Shown here: piece after piece, positions 1 to 9,662 of the stretch
Numbering within the stretch: position 1 is the stretch's first letter
Layout of the letters: each line of letters starts with the position of its first letter
Assembly (NCBI RefSeq): GCF_012027305.1
Contig: NZ_SNUF01000002.1
Span: 62,001 to 126,000, forward strand
DNA: 64,000 bases
Reading direction: 5' to 3'
DNA from: Thermococcus sp. MAR1
GTDB taxonomy: Archaea; Methanobacteriota_B; Thermococci; Thermococcales; Thermococcaceae
Made by a program: the position numbers and the translations under genes
Notes under the pieces: model-generated
Databases searched by the model: none
What the model was told of the DNA's origin: nothing
What the model saw: only the letters and a program-made list of their open reading frames with translations

Positions 1-51
1 TGCTCCAGCAAAATGATCCATGATTACCTTCTTGGCCTCGTCCACACCCAT
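1..51 (-). CDS. 5' end of an unidentified gene (runs off left edge)
   Basis: Reading leftward from an ATG at 51, the frame stays open for 17 codons to the window edge (MGVDEAKKVIMDHFAGA). A GAGGTG Shine-Dalgarno lies about 6 nt upstream of this ATG, and the gene is divergent from the RND exporter, so this is probably a true gene start. The fragment is too short to assign a family. A regulator of the neighbouring exporter would be a common arrangement, but nothing in the 17 residues shows that. Confidence 0.6.
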   Translation of the reverse strand, partial: MGVDEAKKVIMDHFAGA

Positions 52-127
52 AACCAACACCTCAGTTAATACCATTGCCGAAACGTAGTATGTCAATCAA
101 CTGACAAAAGGTTTTTAAGGTTTCGCA

Positions 128-155
128 TATTTAAAACTTTCGGAAGTTTCCGAAA
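128..155 (+). promoter_or_regulatory. TATA box and perfect palindromic operator of the RND exporter operon
   Basis: An A/T-rich TATA-like element (ATTTAAAA, about 129-136) is followed at once by a perfect inverted repeat at 138-155: TTTCGGAA, two bases, TTCCGAAA. It is followed by the GGGGGAG ribosome-binding site. A site between TATA and the expected transcription start is where archaeal repressors usually bind. A weaker TGTCA-N6-TGACA repeat lies at 91-106. The bound protein cannot be named from sequence. Confidence 0.55.
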
Positions 156-170
156 ATTGGGGGAGAAAGC

Positions 171-2438
171 ATGAAACTGCTGAGGAGCGCCTCAAGGATC
201 ATCGTAAGGTACAGGGTGGCCTTTGTGCTGATCGCCATGTTTCTGTTAGTTGTTTCGGTATACGGCATCCAGAACCTTCGGTTTGAGAGCGACCTCAGAA
301 CCATGCTGCCCGAGAACCATCCTGCCATAACCGACTATACTGCTTTGCAGAATGAATTCCAGAGTGGTGACAGCACTCTGATAGTCGTTAAGGTGAACTC
401 AATAGAGCCTGGAGGAGTCTATGACATCCGCGACCCAAAGGTCATTGAGGCCGTTTACGAGCTCGAGCAGAGGCTCAGGCAGAGGGAGTACGTAACGGAC
501 ACGGTGAGCATCGCAGATATCTACATGCAGGTTCTTGGACGGCTCCCAAAGAACGAGGAGGAGGCAAAGTTCGTCCTGGATGCGCTCCCGCCGGAGGAAA
601 GGTACAGTCTCGTCAGCAGGGACTACACGACGACGATAATAGCCGTGACTATAAGCAGGGAGAAGAAAACGGAGACCCTCGTGAGGGTCTACGAGGGCAT
701 AGAGAGGGACATAGAAAGCGTCAAGTTCCCCCAGAACGTTGAGGTCATCCAGACGGGAAACATCGGCATAACCTACCGCATACTGGAACTCCTCCAGAGG
801 GACCTCAACAAGACCATGGCAATATCGTTTATCCTCGTCATAGCCCTGCTCCTGTACTTCTATCGCTCCCCGGTAAAAGCTGCCATCCCGCTCATTCCCC
901 TCATCTTCGGCGTCACGATGACGCTCGGTTTTATGGGACTGATGGGCATTCCCCTCGATTTGGCCACGACAACCGTCGGGGCGATGATGATAGGTATGGG
1001 CATAGACTACGGAATCCACGTGACCAACCGCTATTACGAGGAGAGAAAAAGGGGAAGAAGCATAGAGGAAGCGGCCGAGGAAGCTGTCGCGGAAACCGGA
1101 AAGGCCCTCTTAGGTGCGGCGCTTACAACCATAGCGGGTTTTGCTGCGATGTACCTATCAAGCCTCCCGATGCTCCATCATCTTGCCACCGCGCTGATCC
1201 TCGGTTTAAGTTTGGCCGCGCTCAACGCCGTCGTGATAACCCCCGCGGTCATAATCCTTGAGGAGGAGGTAATGAAACACCTGAAAGGCCACTACGTGGT
1301 ACCGGAGATTCGCTCCCACTCGGGAGTGGTGGGAAAAGCTTTTCACAACCTCGGGGAGGCCATAAGAAAAAAGCCAATCACATTTTTAGCGGCGGTGTTT
1401 CTGATAACCCTCTTCTTCGGCTACGGCATAACCCAGGTGACCACTGAGGTCAGGCTTGAGAAGTTCATCCCCAAAGGTATGCCGGAGATCGAGGCTTTAA
1501 CGGACATCAGGAGTGACTTCGGCGGGCAGGACGAGCTGTACGTCCTCCTTAAGGCGAACGATGTCAGGAATCCAACCATCGTCAGAGCCATATACCGCTT
1601 CGAGAACGGGATAAAGGCGGACTCCTACTACAACGGCGTCTTTGACTCGGAGAGCATCGCTGACATCGTGCATCGCGAGTACGGCTACATCCCCAACGAT
1701 GAGGGGAAGATAAAGAGCGCCCTGGAGAAGAGCCAGGGCGTAAACCTGGTCTCAAGAGACTATTCCATGACCCTTATCAAGTTCAAGGGCGACTTCGGAG
1801 GAGCAAGCATGGATGACTTCAGGAGGATAATGCGCTATTTTGAGGAGGAAACGGCGAGGGCGCAGAAGACCGAATTCCCACCGGGCGTGAGGCTTTCCCT
1901 CACGGGAGACATATACCTGAACTACGTACTCGACCAGCTCACGAAGGTCGAGATAAACCGCATCTCGATGTACGGAACGGCTTTTGTCGTGTTGATAGTG
2001 CTCCTCCTCTTCAGGAGACCCAAGGTTTCGATGGCGATGATAACACCGATGTTTTTGGGCGCCCTCTGGACGGTTGGCTTCATGGGATGGGCCGGGATAC
2101 CGTTCACCCAGAGTCTGGCCGGGGTTATCTCAATGATAGTGGGCCTGGGCGTTGACTACGGCATGCACCTCACCCACCGCTTCCTCGAGGAGATGAACGA
2201 GGGCAACCCCAGGCCAATAGTCACGTCGGTTGAGAGCGTCGGACCCGGCATACTGGCCGGTGCCCTGACAACGGCCGGCGGCTTTCTGGCTTTGCTCGCC
2301 GGTGAGCTGCCTACCATACACGACTTCGGAACCACGCTTGCCTTTGGAATATTTGCATCCATGTTTGCCGCTTACCTCGTAACCCCTGCACTGCTGCAGG
2401 TCTTTTACGGAAGAAATCTTGGAGGTGGTAGTGAATGA
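171..2438 (+). CDS. RND/MMPL family exporter (HAE3-like)
   Basis: A 755-aa polytopic membrane protein with the two-fold repeat of the RND superfamily. It has one N-terminal helix (about 16-36), an extracellular domain to about 210, a five-helix bundle to about 380, then the same layout again to the C terminus. Each bundle carries the family signature of a glycine-rich helix ending in D-Y-G-[IM]-H (GMGIDYGIH and GLGVDYGMH), where Asp is thought to carry protons. Archaeal members (hydrophobe/amphiphile efflux-3) are thought to move hydrophobic compounds or lipids outward; the substrate here is unknown. The start has a GGGGGAG ribosome-binding site. The stop overlaps the next ATG by 4 nt, so exporter and CARDB protein are likely translationally coupled. 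Confidence 0.9.
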   Translation: MKLLRSASRIIVRYRVAFVLIAMFLLVVSVYGIQNLRFESDLRTMLPENHPAITDYTALQNEFQSGDSTLIVVKVNSIEPGGVYDIRDPKVIEAVYELEQRLRQREYVTDTVSIADIYMQVLGRLPKNEEEAKFVLDALPPEERYSLVSRDYTTTIIAVTISREKKTETLVRVYEGIERDIESVKFPQNVEVIQTGNIGITYRILELLQRDLNKTMAISFILVIALLLYFYRSPVKAAIPLIPLIFGVTMTLGFMGLMGIPLDLATTTVGAMMIGMGIDYGIHVTNRYYEERKRGRSIEEAAEEAVAETGKALLGAALTTIAGFAAMYLSSLPMLHHLATALILGLSLAALNAVVITPAVIILEEEVMKHLKGHYVVPEIRSHSGVVGKAFHNLGEAIRKKPITFLAAVFLITLFFGYGITQVTTEVRLEKFIPKGMPEIEALTDIRSDFGGQDELYVLLKANDVRNPTIVRAIYRFENGIKADSYYNGVFDSESIADIVHREYGYIPNDEGKIKSALEKSQGVNLVSRDYSMTLIKFKGDFGGASMDDFRRIMRYFEEETARAQKTEFPPGVRLSLTGDIYLNYVLDQLTKVEINRISMYGTAFVVLIVLLLFRRPKVSMAMITPMFLGALWTVGFMGWAGIPFTQSLAGVISMIVGLGVDYGMHLTHRFLEEMNEGNPRPIVTSVESVGPGILAGALTTAGGFLALLAGELPTIHDFGTTLAFGIFASMFAAYLVTPALLQVFYGRNLGGGSE

Positions 2439-4804
2439 AAAAGATTGGACCGATCCTGGGACTGATGCTCATCACCGCGATGCTCTCAGGGAGCGTGAGC
2501 GCATCAACCGGAAGTCCTCTCTTCGAGGGCTACCTGAGCAAGGGTGAGGCGATTCTCGTCGGCCCGCTCATAGTAACCCTCACGGACACCCAGAAGGACT
2601 ACGGGAGCGGCGACTACTACGCCTTCCTCATGATAATGAAGGACGGAAGGATACTCAACGCGGAGTATAAGACGATACTCGTGCCAGATCCAAGCAAGAT
2701 ACAGCGCCTTCTCCTCGATCCGGAGTTTCTACTGGCCATGGCACAGACCATGGGCTACGACGTGACCCAGTGCGAGCAGTACGTGAACAACAGCGCCGAA
2801 TTCAACGCCTGTCTGATCGCCAACGCCTACGGATTCTACCAGTGGCTGAACTCGGCATCCCCCAAAGAGATAGGGGAGGCAGTCGTGAAGACAATAGAAG
2901 AGCATCCCGAACTTGGCATAAGCAAGGAAAACATCCTGATGGAGATAACCTATCCCGAGGTAACCCCCGTTCGAGAAGGAGAAACGGTAGAGGTCAGCGT
3001 TGACAACCGGACGGTTTACGTGACAGTCAACGAGATCTATCCGAACGGCGTCAGGATAAGCATAAGCGGGCCCCCCGAGTGGAGAGCCGCAACAGCCCCA
3101 GGAATGATAATTTCAAACGTTGAGATGCCGAGCACGGTTCAACCGGGAGACACGGTTACCGTCAAGGTTCACCTCAGGAACGAGGGTGCTAGAAAGGTGC
3201 GCTACATCAACGTCTTCGTTACGCCTGCACCGATGAGCTTCAACGACAGCTCCTCAATAGCAAGCGCGATCTCGATGGCCCTCAGCCAAAGTGGGGTCTC
3301 GCAGAGTGTCTTCTACCCAGAGGGGAGCGCCGTGCAGTACATCGAGTACCTCGAGGGCAAGGAGAATGCGACTCTAACATTCCGGATAAAGATAAACCCC
3401 AACGCCGACGTCGGAACGTATCCCCTCTACGTGGGGGTTGTATATTTCACCGGCCTGGGGGCAAACATGCGCATGGTGCAGAGCTACAACTTCGTGGCTC
3501 TCACAGTAAAAAAGCCCAGAGAAGCCTTCGTCGAGATAACCAAGGTCGAGACCGAGCCCAGGGAGATAAGCCCTGGCGATACCTTCACCGTGTGCTTCAC
3601 CCTTGAGAACACAGGGGCGGAGCCTGTTAAAGCCCTCAGCCTGAAGATAAGCTCATACAAGGTGCCGGTGCAGGGCGAGATAAAGAACGTCGACCTCTCA
3701 GCCCTCTCGCAGCTCCCACTCCAGGGGAGCGAGCAGCTGAGCCAGAGCCTGCAGGATGCCCTCAACGGGATAATGGCCCAACTTGCGAAACAGAACATAG
3801 AGGCCTTCCTGCCCATCGGGGAGGACAACGTGAAGTATCTCTCAGAGCTTCAGCCCGGGGAGAATGCCACCCTTGAGTTCAGAATCAAGGCCAATGAGAA
3901 GCTGGAAAACGGCATATACCCGCTCAGGATAGAGCTGAAGTACCTCACGGAGCCGAACGAGAAGGAGATAACCGACGAGAGGCTGGTCGGAATAGACGTG
4001 ACCGGGAAAGCAAAGCTGATACTCTCCAGGGTATCAACGTCGCCCGGCAAGATAATCCCCGGGACGGACAACGTTGAGGTCGACTTCCAGGTGGACAACG
4101 TTGGAACCGGTACTGCCAGGACGGTAATAGTCAAACCCATGCCGGGGTGGCCCTTCTCGCTCAGCGAGAGCAGCGAGCAGGTAATTGGCCTGGGAAGCCT
4201 GGGGAAGGGCGACTCAGCGCAGTCATCGTTCAAGATAAACGTCGCCGAGAACGCCAGCTCCGGAACCTACGAGATACCCCTGCTCGTAACATACACCAAC
4301 GACCTTGGCATGGTAAAGAACGTAACCCTCAAGGTCCCGATCATAATCGGCTCCAAGCCCAACATCGAGGTCGTCAGTGTGAACTTTGCTCCAGAGCCCC
4401 TCCAGGGGGAGACCGTCAACGTCTACATCAAGCTGAAGAACACGGGCGGTGAGAAGGCCACCAGTGTGCTCATCGAAGGGGTTGTAAAGGCAGACCAGCC
4501 CTTCAGCCTGGACAAGAGAACGGACTACATCGGCGACCTGGCCCCGGGAGCAACGGGAGAAGGAGTAATCGTGCTCAGGATAGACGGAAACGCGATTCCA
4601 AAGGACTACAACATCCAGTTACGCATAAGGGCCGTCGGAGACCCGGCTCAAGGGGACGACAACGTCTACGTCTTCGAGAGAACCGTGACCGTTACAGTAA
4701 AGGAGAACACAAAAACCCGGACCAACCTGAGAAACCTCGCCATAATCATCGGAGTGCTCGTGGTCATAGCGGTGGTCTATACCTACAGAAAGAAGTCGAG
4801 ATGA
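2435..4804 (+). CDS. Secreted CARDB/NEW3-type repeat protein with C-terminal anchor (COG1361-like)
   Basis: 789 aa with an N-terminal signal peptide (about 1-23) and a single C-terminal hydrophobic helix followed by YRKKSR, so the bulk is outside the cell and anchored in the membrane. The body contains several beta-sandwich repeats of the type PGDTVTVKVHLRNEGA, PGDTFTVCFTLENTGAEP and QGETVNVYIKLKNTGGEK, typical of CARDB/NEW3 domains. SD GGAGGTGG at 2421. It overlaps the upstream exporter gene by ATGA. Archaeal MMPL exporters often have such a COG1361 partner, which suggests an extracellular accessory of the pump, though its action is not established. Confidence 0.85.
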   Translation: MKKIGPILGLMLITAMLSGSVSASTGSPLFEGYLSKGEAILVGPLIVTLTDTQKDYGSGDYYAFLMIMKDGRILNAEYKTILVPDPSKIQRLLLDPEFLLAMAQTMGYDVTQCEQYVNNSAEFNACLIANAYGFYQWLNSASPKEIGEAVVKTIEEHPELGISKENILMEITYPEVTPVREGETVEVSVDNRTVYVTVNEIYPNGVRISISGPPEWRAATAPGMIISNVEMPSTVQPGDTVTVKVHLRNEGARKVRYINVFVTPAPMSFNDSSSIASAISMALSQSGVSQSVFYPEGSAVQYIEYLEGKENATLTFRIKINPNADVGTYPLYVGVVYFTGLGANMRMVQSYNFVALTVKKPREAFVEITKVETEPREISPGDTFTVCFTLENTGAEPVKALSLKISSYKVPVQGEIKNVDLSALSQLPLQGSEQLSQSLQDALNGIMAQLAKQNIEAFLPIGEDNVKYLSELQPGENATLEFRIKANEKLENGIYPLRIELKYLTEPNEKEITDERLVGIDVTGKAKLILSRVSTSPGKIIPGTDNVEVDFQVDNVGTGTARTVIVKPMPGWPFSLSESSEQVIGLGSLGKGDSAQSSFKINVAENASSGTYEIPLLVTYTNDLGMVKNVTLKVPIIIGSKPNIEVVSVNFAPEPLQGETVNVYIKLKNTGGEKATSVLIEGVVKADQPFSLDKRTDYIGDLAPGATGEGVIVLRIDGNAIPKDYNIQLRIRAVGDPAQGDDNVYVFERTVTVTVKENTKTRTNLRNLAIIIGVLVVIAVVYTYRKKSR

Positions 4805-4866
4805 CCTCCCAGCACCTGGAAACATTTAAACGCACTTTGGAGAATGAAGTGGCACGGTGAAAAAGG

Positions 4867-5772
4867 ATGAACTGGAAGCTACTGATACTCGGCGTGGTGT
4901 TGATATTCATCATATGGGCAGGCTACGTGGCGTACGCGGCCATAACGGCAAGCCCAACGATTCACGCCAGCTGGGGCTACGTGGACGAGAAGACGACCGA
5001 GATATGGGTGGACGCAAAACTGAGCAAACCCCTGCTCGTTCCGGTATCAATCAAAAACCTAACGGTTGTCTTTTCAGGGATCCCTGTAATGAGAATAGAG
5101 AGATTCGAGTACAAACCCACAAAAACAGAGGTATCCCTGGTCATAGGGGTAGACAACAGGAACCTCGTGAGGGGCCTGGCAAATTATTTAAAACATGGGC
5201 AGAGGGGAGAAGTCGAGATAATCCTCAACGGAACGTTCCTAAAAGCCATACCCTTGAATCTAGACCTGAAAAAAGAGATAAGTGAAAATATCCTCGCTTA
5301 CCTTAACTTCACCGCTGAGAGCAAAGAATTCGCCGGTGGGCTGATCAAGAGCCCAGCGCTGGTTGAGACCACATTTGACTGGGCGGGAGAAAGGAATGGA
5401 AAAGTAGTCTTGATAGCCCATATGAAGCTTTACAATCCCAACAAATTCCCGGTTCCCGTGACAAAACTCAGTTTTCAAGCGTACGCCAACAGCATCGAAA
5501 TCGGTGAAGGAGAAACCTCAAAAGAGACGGTCATTCCAGCGAAGGGATACGCGACCATCGACGTAAGGATGTACATTAATGAGGACTCACTGCCCAAGGT
5601 CTGGGAAATCCACGTAAGAAACGGCGAGGCAAGCAGAGTGACAGCAGACATTTTCCTGAGGGTGAACCTTATGGGCAATTACTACGACATCAAACTGGCA
5701 AGCTACGAGGAAATAATCCGGACGCACATAATTGAAGACCTCAACGACCTCCTCAACCAGATGCTCGGCTGA
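4867..5772 (+). CDS. Membrane-anchored LEA14-like (LEA type 2) protein
   Basis: 301 aa. An N-terminal hydrophobic helix (about 4-26) acts as signal anchor, followed by two beta-rich halves. The second half has the LEA_2/WHy pattern (KLYNPNKFPVPVTKLSF, then IPAKGYATIDVRMYI). LEA14-like domains are fibronectin-like folds of uncertain role in stress protection or as structural modules. It lies 62 nt downstream of the CARDB gene on the same strand and may be the third gene of the exporter operon. Start chosen at the ATG preceded by GGTGAAAAAGG. Confidence 0.75.
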   Translation: MNWKLLILGVVLIFIIWAGYVAYAAITASPTIHASWGYVDEKTTEIWVDAKLSKPLLVPVSIKNLTVVFSGIPVMRIERFEYKPTKTEVSLVIGVDNRNLVRGLANYLKHGQRGEVEIILNGTFLKAIPLNLDLKKEISENILAYLNFTAESKEFAGGLIKSPALVETTFDWAGERNGKVVLIAHMKLYNPNKFPVPVTKLSFQAYANSIEIGEGETSKETVIPAKGYATIDVRMYINEDSLPKVWEIHVRNGEASRVTADIFLRVNLMGNYYDIKLASYEEIIRTHIIEDLNDLLNQMLG

Positions 5773-5827
5773 TTCTCCAGGGGATGAACTTTTAAATCAA
5801 TCCTCCTTTCCATTTCTGGTGAGAGAA

Positions 5828-6346
5828 ATGAACGTGAGAGAGATTCACGAGTTCCTAAACGAGATGTGGGAGAACATATTCACCCTCAACGAGGAGCTTA
5901 AGCTGGAGCTCCCGAAGGAGGGCTTTAAGGTTGAAGACGTCGAGGAGGCCTTCGGGGCCTACATCTTTCTCGACGGTGAGTGGAGGCTCATGAAGTACCC
6001 CCACCCAGCGTTCGAGATAAAGCCTCAGATAGAGGTCGGTGCAACCCCGGAGAGCTACTACTTCGTCGTCGCCGTTCCAAAGGAGAGGATAAGCGAGAAC
6101 TTCGTGGGCCTGTTCGTTGAGATATTCCCAAGGAGCTTCATATACGGCGCCCAGGACTTCCTCAGCGACATCTACAACTGGAGGCGCGACGGAAGGGTCT
6201 CCCCTACCGAGATACTTGAGAAGATTGGGAAAAGCGATGAGGAGGTTTTCCAGTTCGAGGCGAACTTTGGAAGCGTGGGGGCGTTAAAGCAGGGGCTGAT
6301 GAGGTTGATAGACATCGGAAAGCGCTTCGAAATCTTCGATCTCTGA
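5828..6346 (+). CDS. Conserved archaeal protein of unknown function (DUF3201-like)
   Basis: 172 aa, soluble, acidic, without signal peptide or membrane helix. The ATG at 5828 is preceded by GGTGAGAGAA; a longer in-frame reading from 5732 lies inside the previous gene and is rejected. It resembles a small Thermococcales family that I believe is DUF3201, but this rests on memory and no catalytic motif is visible. It ends 10 nt before the RNA methyltransferase and probably shares its transcript. Confidence 0.65.
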   Translation: MNVREIHEFLNEMWENIFTLNEELKLELPKEGFKVEDVEEAFGAYIFLDGEWRLMKYPHPAFEIKPQIEVGATPESYYFVVAVPKERISENFVGLFVEIFPRSFIYGAQDFLSDIYNWRRDGRVSPTEILEKIGKSDEEVFQFEANFGSVGALKQGLMRLIDIGKRFEIFDL

Positions 6347-6355
6347 GGTGTCCCC

Positions 6356-7504
6356 ATGTACGCCGATGCTTTCCCCGAGGAGCTGAGGGAGTATTACCGG
6401 AGGCTCTTCGGGAGCGAGGCTGAGGAGATAATGGCCTCCCTCAGAACGCCGGTGGAGAAGTACTACATCAGGGTAAACACGCTAAAGACCAGCAGGTCAA
6501 AGCTTATGAGCATCCTCCGGAGGGAGGGGCTTAAACCCAAGAGGAGCCCCTACCTCAAGGAGGGGATATACTTCGAGAGGGAAGGCCCGAACTTCCCGGA
6601 CGACTATGAACCCGGCCTACCCGTGGTAAGGGCCAACAAGTTCGCGAGCGAGAGCGTCTACCAGGGTGCGATGCTCTACGCCCCCGGTGTCCTCCAGGCG
6701 GACAAGAGAATAAAACCCGGCGACGAGGTTCAGATAAGAGACCCCAGAGGTCTGCTCGTCGGAATAGGCATCGCCAGAATGAGCGCCAAGGAGATGGTGG
6801 TCTCGACGCGCGGAGTGGCGGTTGAGGTCACCCTGCCGAAGTTCAAACTGCCCAGCCTGAGCGAGCTGGAGTCCTTTAGAGAGGGCCTCTTCTACGCCCA
6901 GAGTTTGCCCTCGATGGTTGTGGCTCACGTTCTTGAGCCGAGCGAGGAGGAGCTGATAGTGGACATGGCGGCCGCTCCCGGAGGGAAGACAAGCCACATA
7001 GCCCAGCTCATGCAGAACAGGGGCGAGATAATAGCGATAGACAAGTCGAGGAACAGGCTCAAAAAGATGGAGGAGGAACTGAAGAGGCTCGGCGTGAAGA
7101 ACGTTAAGCCCATCCACATGGACTCGCGGAAGCTTCCCGAGCTGGGAATCGAGGCGGACAAGATACTCCTCGACGCACCGTGCACCGCCTTAGGAATAAG
7201 ACCGAAGCTCTGGGAGAACAGGACGCCGAGGGACATAATAGCTACTGCACGCTACCAGAGGCACTTCATCAACGCCGCCATAAAGTCCCTCAGAATGGGC
7301 GGTGTTCTCGTTTACTCCACCTGCACGCTGAGCTATGAGGAGAACGAGGCCAACGTAAGGTACATCCTGAGTAAAGGTTTAAAGCTCGAAGAGCAGAGCA
7401 TCTTTATAGGTTCGAGCGGTATGGGTATCGACGAGGTTCAGAGGTTCTATCCGAACAGACACCTCACTCAGGGCTTCTTCATAGCCCGCTTCAGGAAGGT
7501 GTAG
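6356..7504 (+). CDS. PUA-containing RNA (cytosine-5-)-methyltransferase, NSUN6-like
   Basis: 382 aa. An N-terminal RNA-binding region encloses a PUA domain (about residues 110-165, with KPGDEVQIRDPRGLLVGIGIA), followed by a Rossmann SAM-dependent methyltransferase domain. The two m5C-methyltransferase cysteines are visible: DAPC (motif IV) and YSTCTLS (motif VI, the nucleophile). The SAM-binding motif is DMAAAPGGKTSH. This PUA-plus-NOL1/NOP2 layout matches archaeal NSUN6-type enzymes that methylate C72 in the tRNA acceptor stem; the target here is inferred. It starts 10 nt after the previous gene and ends 2 nt before the next. Confidence 0.88.
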   Translation: MYADAFPEELREYYRRLFGSEAEEIMASLRTPVEKYYIRVNTLKTSRSKLMSILRREGLKPKRSPYLKEGIYFEREGPNFPDDYEPGLPVVRANKFASESVYQGAMLYAPGVLQADKRIKPGDEVQIRDPRGLLVGIGIARMSAKEMVVSTRGVAVEVTLPKFKLPSLSELESFREGLFYAQSLPSMVVAHVLEPSEEELIVDMAAAPGGKTSHIAQLMQNRGEIIAIDKSRNRLKKMEEELKRLGVKNVKPIHMDSRKLPELGIEADKILLDAPCTALGIRPKLWENRTPRDIIATARYQRHFINAAIKSLRMGGVLVYSTCTLSYEENEANVRYILSKGLKLEEQSIFIGSSGMGIDEVQRFYPNRHLTQGFFIARFRKV

Positions 7505-7506
7505 TC

Positions 7507-8562
7507 ATGGAGTGGAAGAAGTACTCCCTCCTGGGCGTTGGCCTGCTCATAATCATCCTGCTCCTCTGGTGGGCTGGAACAGGCGACGTGCTGAATATAC
7601 TCAAAACCGCCAGGCCGGACTACTTCCTCTTGGCGGTTCTGGCCTACGTCCTGGCGGTAATCATGTGGGCTCTCCGCTGGCGCGTTCTGCTCAAGAGCCT
7701 CGGGATAAAGGTCCCGATGAAGACAATAGTCGGCGGCCTCTTCGTAGGCATCTTCATAAACAACGTGACCCCCGGCGCGAGGGGTGGGGGCGAGCCGGTC
7801 AGGATGTACTACGTCTCCAAGAGAACCGGCGAGCCCTACGGCCACATTTTTGCCACCATAATGATGGACAGGATAATGGACGTTATTCCGGTCGTCGTGA
7901 TGCTCCTCCTGGCGACGGTCCACGTTTACCGGCTCGGCTCCTTTACCCTCACGCTGACAATATTCCTCCTGGACGTTGTTTTCGCCGCCATAACCCTGGC
8001 CACCGTTGGAATCCTCCTCAGTGAGAGGAGAACCAAGGGGATTCTTTACTGGTTCTACCGCCAGTTCGGAAGGATAATGCCCAAGAAGGCCATGAAGTAC
8101 GAAGAGCGGTTTATCAGGGCCGTCGAGGTTGACGTCCCCAGGTTCCAGGAGAACTTCAAGGTGCTGATGAGACACAAGGTGGCCTTCACCCTCTCCCTTC
8201 TGTACTCCTTCGCCTTCTGGTTCCTCGTCCTGCTGCGCTCCTACTTCATCTTCATCAGCATAAACAGCCCCATCGGCCTCCCGGACGTCATGGTAGTTCA
8301 GATGATAGGCATAGTCGTCGGAATGTTCTCGGTAATACCCGGCGGAGCTGGGCTGATAGAGGCCATTAACTCCGCGGTTTACGTGCTCCTTGGGATAGAC
8401 AAGGAGATAGCGGTGACCGCGACGCTGCTGGAGAGGCTGATATCCTACTGGGCACCGACGGCAATAGGAGCCGGAGTAATGACCCACTTCGGCATCAAGG
8501 TGAGTCAGGACAGGAAGCTGGAAGCAAAGGACGACAAGGATATAAACGATGAATCCCAATAA
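7507..8562 (+). CDS. Flippase-like integral membrane protein (YbhN/AglD-type, UPF0104)
   Basis: 351 aa with about eight hydrophobic helices. The family marks are NNVTPGARGGGEPVRMYYV and, near the C terminus, VIPGGAGLIEAIN with ERLISYW. This lysylphosphatidylglycerol-synthase transmembrane-region family includes candidate lipid or polyprenyl-linked sugar flippases. A paralogue follows directly, with near-identical motifs. ATG 3 nt after the upstream stop, so it is in the same operon. The lipid substrate is unknown. Confidence 0.8.
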   Translation: MEWKKYSLLGVGLLIIILLLWWAGTGDVLNILKTARPDYFLLAVLAYVLAVIMWALRWRVLLKSLGIKVPMKTIVGGLFVGIFINNVTPGARGGGEPVRMYYVSKRTGEPYGHIFATIMMDRIMDVIPVVVMLLLATVHVYRLGSFTLTLTIFLLDVVFAAITLATVGILLSERRTKGILYWFYRQFGRIMPKKAMKYEERFIRAVEVDVPRFQENFKVLMRHKVAFTLSLLYSFAFWFLVLLRSYFIFISINSPIGLPDVMVVQMIGIVVGMFSVIPGGAGLIEAINSAVYVLLGIDKEIAVTATLLERLISYWAPTAIGAGVMTHFGIKVSQDRKLEAKDDKDINDESQ

Positions 8563-8582
8563 CGGGTTTGACGGTGCATACC

Positions 8583-9662
8583 ATGGACTGGAAAAAGATA
8601 GCGTTCTTCGCAGGGGCACTCATAATCATAGGCGGTCTCATCAACTGGGCAGGTGCCCAGGGTATAGCGGAAATCCTGAAGGATTCAGACCTGAAGTACT
8701 TTCTCCTCGCCATTCTGGTGTACGTCGTAACCCTGGTGGCCTGGGCCCTCAGGTGGCAGGTTCTCCTAAGTGGGCTCGGCATAAAAGCCCCGTTCAGGGC
8801 CGTTTTCTCTGCAATCTTCGTCGGGATGTTCTTCAACAACATCAGCCCCGGGGCAAAGGGACTCGGAGAGTTCATAAGGGTTTACTATCTGGCAAAGAGG
8901 GCCAGAAGCCCCTACGGTCTGATGACGGCCAGCGTTATGATGGATAGGATTTTGGATCTCGTTCCGGTCGCCGTTATGATGGTTCTAGCCACGCTCCACG
9001 TTTACCGGCTTGGGCAGATCGAGCTGACCGTGCTGATAATAGTGCTCGACGTTATTCTGATGGGGTTCACAGCCCTCGTGGTCTGGCTCCTCATGGGCGA
9101 GACCAGGGCCCCGCGTGCTGTATGGAGAATATACCGGCTCTACCACAGGATATTGTCGGGGAGAGCCGAGAAGCAGAGGGATTTTTTCAGGAACATAGCC
9201 GAGAACACAATACCACGTCTCCAGTCGGACTTCCGGCTACTCTCCAAAGACAAAACCGTTACAATCGTTGCCACATTCCACTCCTTCGTTTACTGGGGCC
9301 TCACGATAGTCCGCTACTACCTGATCTTCCTCGCGATACGCTATCCAATAGCACCCATCGATATAACCGTCGTCCTGGTCGTCTCGATGGTCGTTGGTAT
9401 GTTCGCCATTGTTCCGGGAGGGGCGGGCATAATCGAGGCAGTCAATTCAGCCGTCTTCATAGCGCTCGGTATAAACCCCGAGCACGCTGTTACGGGCGTC
9501 ATCCTGGAGAGGTTGCTGTCCTTCTGGGGCCCGACGGTCATAGGTTCACTCGTGACCGCAGACTACAAACCTGAGGCCCCTGAGGAGATGCCAGTTACCG
9601 CACCGGACGAGAAAACTCTGAAAAAGGGAATGGAAGAAACGGACGAAAGGGATGGAGGATGA
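8583..9662 (+). CDS. Flippase-like integral membrane protein, paralogue of the preceding gene
   Basis: 359 aa with the same helix pattern and motifs as its neighbour ([20 protein letters not shown], then [17 protein letters not shown] and ERLLSFWGP), so the pair is an old tandem duplication. Start taken at ATG 8583 (MDWKKIAFF, aligning with MEWKKYSLL of the paralogue), with GGTG 6 nt upstream; a TTG at 8568 would add five residues without a better ribosome-binding site. The C-terminal tail is hydrophilic and acidic. Its last codons overlap the NAD kinase start (ATGA). Confidence 0.8.
   Translation: MDWKKIAFFAGALIIIGGLINWAGAQGIAEILKDSDLKYFLLAILVYVVTLVAWALRWQVLLSGLGIKAPFRAVFSAIFVGMFFNNISPGAKGLGEFIRVYYLAKRARSPYGLMTASVMMDRILDLVPVAVMMVLATLHVYRLGQIELTVLIIVLDVILMGFTALVVWLLMGETRAPRAVWRIYRLYHRILSGRAEKQRDFFRNIAENTIPRLQSDFRLLSKDKTVTIVATFHSFVYWGLTIVRYYLIFLAIRYPIAPIDITVVLVVSMVVGMFAIVPGGAGIIEAVNSAVFIALGINPEHAVTGVILERLLSFWGPTVIGSLVTADYKPEAPEEMPVTAPDEKTLKKGMEETDERDGG

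Noticed and set aside
7468-8619. 383-codon frame antisense to the first flippase-like gene
   Set aside because: Low-complexity, His/Tyr/Glu-rich translation with no hydrophobic or domain pattern; a shadow of the real gene.
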